A program made the position numbers and the translations under genes. The notes beneath the pieces were generated by a model. It saw nothing but the letters and a program-made list of their open reading frames with translations, was not told where the DNA came from and did not search any database. This document shows positions 58,577-64,000 of a stretch of 64,000 nt of DNA, piece after piece (the first letter of the stretch is position 1; each line of letters begins with the position of its first letter). The DNA comes from Bacteroidales bacterium (GTDB taxonomy: Bacteria > Bacteroidota > Bacteroidia > Bacteroidales > UBA932), in NCBI GenBank assembly GCA_012510445.1, contig JAAZIA010000020.1, positions 78,729-142,728 on the forward strand. The letters are read 5' to 3'.

Positions 58577-58882
58577 TCAATCCTTAGGTTCGTTTTCATT
58601 TTCTGCTTCCGGTTCTTCAACCGGAGCTACAGGTGCGGCTGGACGATCGTGGGCAACAGCTACATTAATGGTTCTTCCCATATGTTCAGATCCGTTCAAT
58701 GCTACAATAGCTGCTTCACCTTCTTCTTGACTTGCCATTTCTACAAAACCGTAACCGCGCGAACGGCGCGTTTCTTTATTAAGAATAATACGGGCAGAGA
58801 GTACCTCCCCATAAGGAGCAAATAGATCAATTAGGTCTTCTTTTTTAGCCTTGAAACTAAGGCTGGAAACAAAGATGTTCAT
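58577..58882 (-). CDS. RRM-domain RNA-binding protein
   Basis: 101 residues. One RRM with RNP2 (IFVSSLSF) and RNP1 (RGYGFVEM), then a short Pro/Glu-rich tail. Such single-RRM proteins are common in Bacteroidota, are thought to act as RNA chaperones or post-transcriptional regulators, and bind RNA in the cytoplasm. It has its own bipartite promoter and converges on the micro-gene cluster. Confidence 0.93.
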   Translation of the reverse strand: MNIFVSSLSFKAKKEDLIDLFAPYGEVLSARIILNKETRRSRGYGFVEMASQEEGEAAIVALNGSEHMGRTINVAVAHDRPAAPVAPVEEPEAENENEPKD

Positions 58883-58916
58883 GAAGTTAGGGATGATTTG
58901 TTAGGTTAAATGTTCT

Positions 58917-58947
58917 CAAATATAGTATTTTTTTCATTCTCCACAAC
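58917..58947 (-). promoter_or_regulatory. Promoter of the RRM gene, full bipartite consensus
   Basis: GTTG (58947-58944), 19 nt, TATATTTG (58924-58917), 35 bp before the ATG. The -33 element lies within the 3' end of the PurF-like gene. Confidence 0.7.
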
Positions 58948-60913
58948 CGACCCCATCAAAACAATACGTACATAAATCTTCTTTGGGCAACCCTATAGAG
59001 TTTATTAAATTCTCTATACTACTGTATTTCAGCGTGGTGAAGCCCATCTCGTCACAAATCCCCTGTATCATCGCTTGGTGTTCCTTAGACCCCTCATCAA
59101 TAAATGCTTTTAAATCATCTGACTGCGGCAATTGCGCTGCCGACTGCTTCTGCGGTGGCTGTTGTGCTATTGACTGCGGCTGTGATGCGACTTTTCCCTT
59201 TTGTTGCAATTTGTATATGATACGTCGCGTAATCAGTTCCATTTCTGTACGTGTGCTCGTAAAACTTAAGTACGGACAGGAATTGATAATAGGCGGACAA
59301 GATATTCGGGCATGGATCTCTTTCACTCCGTTCCTAAAGAGCACCTGCACATTGTTCTTCAGCTGCGTACCTCTTACAATAGAATCGTCACAACACACCA
59401 TTTTAGCCCCTCGCAACACATCCGGATTGGGCAGTAACTTCATTTTAGCCACCAGCCTCCTGCGTTCTTTATCGTTGGGCGTAAAGCTTCTGGGCCACGT
59501 AGGCGTATACTTGGCCACTGCCTGACGGTACGGAACATCTTTCCCTACTGCATACCCCATGGCCATCCCCGTTCCACTGTCTGGAATGCTACAAACGGCA
59601 TCTACCTCTACATCGTCTTCCTTTCCAACCAAAACACCGTTTCTAAACCGTACCTCCTCCACATTGATTCCTTCATAAGCCGAGGTTGGAAACCCAAAAT
59701 ACACCCACAAGAACGAGCAAATTTGCATCTTTTCCCGCGGCGGAAGAATTTGATGAAACTCAGAAATATTGCGCCAGACATCCTTCCCCTCCAACGCTGG
59801 AACCTCCTTTCCCTTTAACGCTGGAACCTGTGGCTCTTCTACAAAGAAAGGCCGCTGTCCTTCCAAAACAGAGCAGAAACTCGGAGACTCTTGCACCAAA
59901 ACCGCTTCTCCAGGCCCCAAAAACCCCACCAATTGAAAATCCAGATTGGGAAAACTACAACTCTCGCTCGCAAACGCCACAGCCATCAACTCAGCCCCAC
60001 CAGCCATCGGCTGCCCACCGTTCTGCCCACTGCTCTGCACTACCTGCTGTCCAACACTTTGCACAACTTGCTGCTCACTGCTCTGCAAGGCCTGCTGTCC
60101 ACTGTCCTGCACATCCAATCGCCCACTGCTCTGCAAGGCCCGCTGTCCACTGTCCTGCACATCCAATCGCCCACTTCTCTGCACGACCTGCTGTCCAACA
60201 CTTTGCACAACTTGCTGCTCACTGCTCTGCAAGGCCTGTCGCATGCTTGCCTGCGCGGTCGATTGCCCGGTCTGCTGCTCACTGTTCTGCATGACTGATT
60301 GCTCGCCTCGCCTCGGCAAGTCTGCATCAAACTCAACGGTTGCCGGACGGCTGTATTGGCTGCAGCGGATCCCTACCGCTATGGGCGTTCTTCCGTACTT
60401 ATCGCGCGCAGCTATGATGCCATCCTGAGTGAGTATCAGCATACTGCAGCTGCCCCTCACCTTATCCTGGACCAGCCGAATTCCTTCTGCAAAAGTTTGC
60501 CCCAAAGTAATCAAATGAGCAACCAATTCTGTGGCATTGATTTGCCCGGTACTTAATTCAGAAAAATTAACCCCCTTATCAAGCAGCTCTGCACCCAGCT
60601 CCTCAAGATTATTGATTTTACCTACCGTAACAATAGCAAAAGTTCCCAAATGCGAACGCAAAACTATAGGTTGCGGATCTCTGTCGCTTATCACCCCAAC
60701 GCCTCGGTTCCCCATAAATTGACTCAGTTCATCCTCAAATTTATTCCGAAAATAGCTATTCTCTATGTTATGAATGGTCCTCTTAATAATTCCCTGCTCA
60801 TTCATAGTAGCCATTCCCGCCCTCTTATTACCCATATGTGAGTGATAATCAGTCCCGTAAAAAAGTGTGTTTGCGCAAGATGTCTTAGATACAACCCCAA
60901 AAAAACCGCCCAT
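58934..60913 (-). CDS. PurF-like amidophosphoribosyltransferase paralogue, catalytic N-terminal Cys absent, with long repeat insertion
   Basis: 659 residues from the ATG at 60913. A GTG eight codons upstream is rejected because a -7 element ends at it. The N-terminal Ntn/GATase II domain begins MGGFFGVVSK where active glutaminases begin MCGIxG, so the nucleophilic Cys is Gly and glutamine hydrolysis is probably lost. The phosphoribosyltransferase domain keeps the PRPP loop VCCDDSIVRGTQ. Residues about 205-300 are a Gln/Ser-rich octapeptide array splitting the N-terminal domain. The role (ammonia-dependent enzyme or regulator) is unknown. Confidence 0.82.
   Translation of the reverse strand: MGGFFGVVSKTSCANTLFYGTDYHSHMGNKRAGMATMNEQGIIKRTIHNIENSYFRNKFEDELSQFMGNRGVGVISDRDPQPIVLRSHLGTFAIVTVGKINNLEELGAELLDKGVNFSELSTGQINATELVAHLITLGQTFAEGIRLVQDKVRGSCSMLILTQDGIIAARDKYGRTPIAVGIRCSQYSRPATVEFDADLPRRGEQSVMQNSEQQTGQSTAQASMRQALQSSEQQVVQSVGQQVVQRSGRLDVQDSGQRALQSSGRLDVQDSGQQALQSSEQQVVQSVGQQVVQSSGQNGGQPMAGGAELMAVAFASESCSFPNLDFQLVGFLGPGEAVLVQESPSFCSVLEGQRPFFVEEPQVPALKGKEVPALEGKDVWRNISEFHQILPPREKMQICSFLWVYFGFPTSAYEGINVEEVRFRNGVLVGKEDDVEVDAVCSIPDSGTGMAMGYAVGKDVPYRQAVAKYTPTWPRSFTPNDKERRRLVAKMKLLPNPDVLRGAKMVCCDDSIVRGTQLKNNVQVLFRNGVKEIHARISCPPIINSCPYLSFTSTRTEMELITRRIIYKLQQKGKVASQPQSIAQQPPQKQSAAQLPQSDDLKAFIDEGSKEHQAMIQGICDEMGFTTLKYSSIENLINSIGLPKEDLCTYCFDGVGCGE
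60021..60290 (-). repeat. 24-bp tandem repeat array in the PurF-like gene
   Basis: About eleven units of 24 bp encode octapeptides such as QSSEQQVV, QSVGQQVV, QSSGRLDV and QDSGQQAL. Pairs of units form a 48-bp higher-order period, and a block of about 50 bp recurs 144 bp (six units) away at 60044 and 60188, showing duplication of multi-unit blocks. Confidence 0.85.
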
Positions 60914-60936
60914 AATGATATTTAGATTTTGCGCCA

Positions 60937-60944
60937 CAAATATA
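60937..60944 (-). promoter_or_regulatory. -7 element of the PurF-like gene
   Basis: TATATTTG lies 23 bp before the ATG at 60913. Immediately downstream, 60921-60936 (TTTAGATTTTGCGCCA on the plus strand) resembles a shortened REP half. Confidence 0.55.
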
Positions 60945-60980
60945 CAGAAACTTCAGAGTTTTCGCACGCCGGCTGCCGGT

Positions 60981-61096
60981 TTAGATTCAATCTAGCGCGC
61001 CAGCTTTTTTCAACATCCTTACAACACTTTGTGTTCCAAATAAATACAATTTTTCGGATTTTTTTTGGCGCGCTAGATTGAATCTAAAGTGCGCCA
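60981..61096. repeat. Left REP doublet
   Basis: Perfect 22-bp inverted arms at 60981-61002 and 61066-61087 contain TAGATTCAATCTA next to GCGCGCC. A 63-bp AT-rich spacer separates them. The right arm extends into a full hairpin ending in GCGCCA at 61096. Confidence 0.85.
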
Positions 61097-61097
61097 T

Positions 61098-61943
61098 TTA
61101 CATAGAAAGCAACCTGCGCAGACTTGTTTCTGGAATTCCAAAAACCCTGCTCAATTGCCTGACAGATACCGACCGGCTCTTTCTGAATCTCCGGCATAAT
61201 GATACCACCTCGTCGTTATTTAAAGAAAGTATGGTTCTTGGTTTAATAAGTTCTACTACTTTTTCGCTAAGCAGCAGATCGTTCATTTTTATTTTTATAG
61301 GAGTTGGATGTTTCCCATTGTTTGCAATAATTTCTTTTTCTGAAGGTGATGAAATTTTCTGCAAATAATTGGAGTAGGGCTTCAATATGTTTTCTACTAT
61401 CCTGAAATCCAAAAAACTACGCGGATAAATATGCCCTTTAGAGTCAAGTAGAAAATGTTCCGGAATATAATAATTGCTATTGTTAAGCCTGCACTTCCTT
61501 CCTGCCAATTTCAGTTTTTCAGGATCATACATATTACGCTCTTTAAAAAAATAAAATTGAGCAGAATTGTAGGGATCGCAATACGGATGCTCTTCAATTC
61601 CATGTTTGACAGAATTTCTCAAAACGTAAATCAGTCTGTCTTCCAATTTGGTATAGTTTGAAATTGTCCCGCACGAATAGTGATGCTTTCCAACAGAACC
61701 TGATGTATTGTATTTAGAATTAAAGTACTGTGAATAACTAATCCGGAACCCACGCATAAAATCTGTTGGCTTTTCACAGGCTACTATCAAATGGTAATGA
61801 TTTGACAAAAACTGATAAGCAAGAACACTTACTTTATGCAAATGACTATAAACTCCCAAAAGGTCAATGGCATGAAGTATTTCTTTATTGGTCCAAAACA
61901 TACTTTGCCCCTTATTTCCTTGTACACTAATATGAAACCACAT
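61098..61943 (-). CDS. REP-associated tyrosine transposase (Y1, IS200-like HUH)
   Basis: 281 residues from the ATG at 61943. An upstream in-frame ATG at 61976 would draw its first residues from the REP and is disfavoured. The HUH motif is NHYHLIVA (near residue 50) and the catalytic Tyr lies in the FRISYSQYFN segment. The C-terminal 100 residues include a likely helix-turn-helix (RSVSVRQLSRVFGIPETSLRRL). RAYTs are single-copy domesticated relatives of IS200/IS605 transposases that nick REP hairpins and are thought to disperse them. Confidence 0.88.
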   Translation of the reverse strand: MWFHISVQGNKGQSMFWTNKEILHAIDLLGVYSHLHKVSVLAYQFLSNHYHLIVACEKPTDFMRGFRISYSQYFNSKYNTSGSVGKHHYSCGTISNYTKLEDRLIYVLRNSVKHGIEEHPYCDPYNSAQFYFFKERNMYDPEKLKLAGRKCRLNNSNYYIPEHFLLDSKGHIYPRSFLDFRIVENILKPYSNYLQKISSPSEKEIIANNGKHPTPIKIKMNDLLLSEKVVELIKPRTILSLNNDEVVSLCRRFRKSRSVSVRQLSRVFGIPETSLRRLLSM

Positions 61944-61957
61944 AAAATTTCTTTTTT

Positions 61958-62072
61958 TGGCGCATTTTAGATTCAATCTAGTGCGCCAACTTTTTTCAAC
62001 ATCTTTATAACACTTTGTATTCCAAATAAATACGTTTTCTTAAATTTTTTTGGCGCGCTAGATTGAATCTAA
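61958..62072. repeat. Right REP doublet
   Basis: Arms at 61967-61988 and 62051-62072 (one mismatch) with a 62-bp spacer clearly related to the left spacer (shared CTTTTTTCAACATC and TTCCAAATAAATAC). The left arm forms a 31-nt hairpin framed by TGGCGC/GCGCCA. The right arm encodes the last codons and stop of comEC. Confidence 0.85.
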
Positions 62073-64000
62073 CCGCCGCTCTCTATGGTGCAATACACAA
62101 TAAAGGTACAGCGTACACCATAATATGAGTAGCTGCTCAATTAAACAGGGCTGATAGTCAATAACACTAAAAGGCAGAGAAAGGAAAAAGTTCACTACCC
62201 TATCCATTACATCTGCCAACCCATGCATAAAATCTGTTATGGCCCGCAACAATACTAAAGTATACACACTGCAAAAAGCTATCAGGTAGGCCAGAAATGA
62301 ATACAGAATTAAAGTAGCAAGCGGTACTATGATCATATTGCAAAAAAGTGAATAGACCGGCAGCGTACCAAACGTTCCCCACGTAAGCCACAAAGTCCCA
62401 ATTTGCACAGACAACGAGCAGCAGAAAAGCTCCCACAAATACCTCGGAAACACTTTTCGGATGCTTAGCATGTTACGAAACAAGGGGAAAAATAATATCA
62501 GGCTCAATACTGCAGTAAAGGAAAGTTGGAACCCCAAATCAAACAAATACTTAGGTTCAATAATGACAAGTACTAATGCTGCAATACACAAAACGTTCAA
62601 ACCAGAGGCTCTGTGGCCCAGGATTTTAGCAATACCATAAACCGTCAACATCAAAGCAGCACGTACTACGCTGGTACTCAATCCAACTACTAATGCATAC
62701 GCCCAAATAAGAATGAGTGCCGGTATATGAACCCACACACCTCGCTTAATTGAATACGTTTTAAGTACAAGTTTCTGCCACAATAGAAGTTCATTTTTTG
62801 ACAGGCTCGGTTTCGCAGATTCAGCAAACTGCGTAGGTTGCCTATGTTTTCTTGTATGCCTGTAGCGTCTTCGCTCCCTTAAACGACCTCCGATTCCTAA
62901 AATCCAAACCAAACTTCCATACAACGCTCCCACATGCAAACCGCTAACCGCCAGAACATGTCCCGCCCCCGTCTTGTTGAATCGATCCCGAACCTCTTTC
63001 TCTAAACCGCTTCTGTCCCCAAGGCAAATCCCCGCAAGCAACTTACCTGCCCGCTCACTTCGCTGCGCTGACTGCTGGTTGCTCTGCTCTGCTGTTGGAT
63101 ACTGCGCTTGCTGCTGTGCCGCTGACTGCTGGTTGCTCTGCTCTGCTGTTGGATGCTGCGCTTGCTGCTGTGCCGCTGTCTGCTGGTTGCTCTGCTCTGC
63201 TGTTGGATGCTGCGCTTGCTGCTGTGCCGCTGTCTGCTGGTTTTTCTGCCAAACTTGCTGCTGTACCCATGTATGCGTATTTCGTTTGCTTGTTTGCCGA
63301 GTCGTTTGTTGCCCCCAGTTGGCCGTTAACGGAACTCGCAGTCGCAACAATCGCTCTTTAATCGTTAACTTTCCATCGATACGCTTATAATTATATACGT
63401 AAGAGCGATAGTAAAACTCCCTGTCGGCCATGTATTCTCCATAATCAAACTCACGTTTTTCGAAAAATGGTCTTGCTGCTGCATGCTTACTCTCGTTTTG
63501 TTCTCTGAATGAAAATGCTTTACTGTATGTGACAAACAAATCCCCGGGGAGCCATGGCTCTTTGGTCGTACCAAGCTCTTTCGTCGCATTGTGCTCTTTA
63601 GTCGCAGCAGACACTTTGGCCTCACCAGATATTTTGGTCGCGTGTGACAGGTTGGCCACCTCGGCCACCTCGACCTTCTTGGCCTCCACGTCATCCGCTA
63701 CATACACCACCAGCTTTTCCCTACCCGACCACTGACGGTATCCGTCCCAAGAATACGATAACAGACGGCAATCCATACGCTGATAGCGCCTCCCTTGCTT
63801 GGTTACCACTTCAACAGGAAAATCAAGCACCCGCAGAAACATAAACACCTTTTGATCCGGCGAGGGCGAAAAAACCGACTTGGCAGGCAAGTGCGTTTGT
63901 GGCGTTTGCGGTGGCGACACCTCTGCATGCTGCCTCTCCGACCGCTGCATCTTCGAAAGCTGCCTCTCCGACCGCTGCATCCTCGAAAGCTGCCTCTCCG
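62058..64000 (-). CDS. comEC: ComEC/Rec2 DNA-uptake channel protein, 5' end outside window, with several repeat insertions
   Basis: About 647 codons visible; the frame is still open at the window edge, so the apparent ATG at 63980 is only a Met inside a repeat. An OB-like DUF4131 segment (FMFLRVLDFPVEVV to YYRSYVYNYKRIDG) precedes the competence domain (GAGHVLAVSGLHVGALYG) and many membrane helices (GLSTSVVRAALMLTVYGIAKI). No C-terminal metallo-beta-lactamase domain, as usual in Bacteroidota. ComEC passes single-stranded DNA across the inner membrane. Low-complexity inserts lie before the OB fold, inside it (ATKxx repeats) and between the OB fold and competence domain. The last four residues (LDSI) and stop come from the REP. 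Confidence 0.88.
   Translation of the reverse strand, partial: ERQLSRMQRSERQLSKMQRSERQHAEVSPPQTPQTHLPAKSVFSPSPDQKVFMFLRVLDFPVEVVTKQGRRYQRMDCRLLSYSWDGYRQWSGREKLVVYVADDVEAKKVEVAEVANLSHATKISGEAKVSAATKEHNATKELGTTKEPWLPGDLFVTYSKAFSFREQNESKHAAARPFFEKREFDYGEYMADREFYYRSYVYNYKRIDGKLTIKERLLRLRVPLTANWGQQTTRQTSKRNTHTWVQQQVWQKNQQTAAQQQAQHPTAEQSNQQTAAQQQAQHPTAEQSNQQSAAQQQAQYPTAEQSNQQSAQRSERAGKLLAGICLGDRSGLEKEVRDRFNKTGAGHVLAVSGLHVGALYGSLVWILGIGGRLRERRRYRHTRKHRQPTQFAESAKPSLSKNELLLWQKLVLKTYSIKRGVWVHIPALILIWAYALVVGLSTSVVRAALMLTVYGIAKILGHRASGLNVLCIAALVLVIIEPKYLFDLGFQLSFTAVLSLILFFPLFRNMLSIRKVFPRYLWELFCCSLSVQIGTLWLTWGTFGTLPVYSLFCNMIIVPLATLILYSFLAYLIAFCSVYTLVLLRAITDFMHGLADVMDRVVNFFLSLPFSVIDYQPCLIEQLLILWCTLYLYCVLHHRERRLDSI
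63071..63245 (-). repeat. 54-bp tandem repeat, three full units, in comEC
   Basis: Units start at 63071, 63125 and 63179, with a partial copy at 63233. Each encodes 18 Gln/Ala-rich residues (theme QQTAAQQQAQHPTAEQSN). The first differs from the others at few positions. Confidence 0.85.
63560..63680 (-). repeat. Degenerate pentapeptide repeats in the comEC OB region
   Basis: Imperfect 15-bp-scale repeats encode ATKxx themes (ATKIS, ATKEH, ATKEL, TTKEP) and Val/Ala/Glu runs, breaking up the OB-like domain between YVADD and WLPGDL. Confidence 0.5.
63931..64000 (-). repeat. 30-bp tandem repeat in comEC, continuing off the window
   Basis: Units start at 63931, 63961 and 63991; each encodes the decapeptide MQRSERQLSK (with K/R variation). 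The copies seen are almost identical and the array runs past the edge, so its length is unknown. Confidence 0.75.

Larger units (their letters stand above)
60981..62072. mobile_element. REP-associated transposase unit (RAYT flanked by two REP doublets)
   Basis: A Y1-type transposase gene lies between two directly repeated elements of about 107 bp, each an inverted pair of REP-like arms. The transposase stop and presumed start lie within about 15 bp of the flanking elements. The arrangement fits a REP/RAYT unit; no target-site duplication was sought beyond the visible ends. Confidence 0.75.

Noticed and set aside
60021..60290. CRISPR array
   Set aside because: Units are contiguous 24-bp coding repeats without unique spacers, and no cas genes are near. 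The same applies to the comEC array.
59686..60294. Antisense frames rich in His/Pro/Cys over the PurF-like gene
   Set aside because: They follow from the 24-bp repeats being open in several frames; the reverse-strand gene has clear PRPP and Ntn motifs.
63071..63245. Variable-number repeat as an origin or iteron site
   Set aside because: The repeat is translated in frame within comEC and has no DnaA-box-like or AT-rich companion; dnaN here lacks dnaA and an origin context too.

Overview
The window reads as a chromosomal segment of a Bacteroidota bacterium, most likely order Bacteroidales. Reasons: promoters with the Bacteroidota -7 element TAnnTTTG, several with a (G/T)TTG element exactly 19 nt upstream; almost no Shine-Dalgarno sequences; and family-typical genes (PCMD- and BACON-type surface lipoproteins, S46 dipeptidyl-peptidase, C69 dipeptidase, DUF3467, a PPi-type phosphofructokinase, an RRM protein). 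Gene density is high and no rRNA, prophage or CRISPR was seen.

Layout. 1-12.5 kb (minus strand): a polysaccharide flippase cut by the window edge, rlmB, an ABC-F ATPase, a WG-repeat protein, tatC and tatA, a thioesterase, a PCMD lipoprotein and valS. 12.6-20 kb: a DUF3467 protein, a large BACON/LamG lipoprotein, kdsC-maf, phosphofructokinase and pckA. 20-31.8 kb (plus): recQ-ligA-flavodiiron protein-Rel-Ig-like lipoprotein-outer membrane protein-ispG, probably one transcription unit. 31.9-40.8 kb: NfeD-type membrane protease, C69 dipeptidase, M16 peptidase, a methyltransferase/glycosyltransferase pair and gap. 40.9-48.4 kb: surE, an lpxB-ogt gene fusion, dnaN-exonuclease, a BaiN-like flavoprotein, an M81 lipoprotein and tRNA-Thr(CGT). 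48.4-55.7 kb: a metal-chelate binding lipoprotein, then a surface-polysaccharide set (rmlA, rmlB, UDP-sugar dehydrogenase, flippase, glycosyltransferase). 55.7-64 kb: S46 peptidase, an unrecognised cluster of four micro-genes, an RRM protein, a PurF-like protein, a REP-associated transposase between two REP doublets, and comEC running off the edge.

Three things stand out. (1) At 58018-58523 there are four tandem micro-genes of 30-35 codons in the order A-B-A'-B'. The A peptides are strongly amphipathic helices and the B peptides single hydrophobic helices. The pairs are paralogous, AT-rich, and bracketed by their own bipartite promoter and terminator. I do not recognise the family; this is the best candidate for an undescribed system. 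(2) At least seven conserved housekeeping or exported proteins carry low-complexity insertions in frame, mostly tandem repeats with units of 24, 27, 30, 36, 42 or 54 bp. (3) REP-like hairpins framed by TGGCGC/GCGCCA occur as inverted doublets around the transposase and at the rmlA/rmlB junction, and singly after ispG. They supply the stop codons of three genes and an N-terminal extension of RmlB.

All coordinates and motifs were read by eye. Family names rest on motif recognition, not on database searches.
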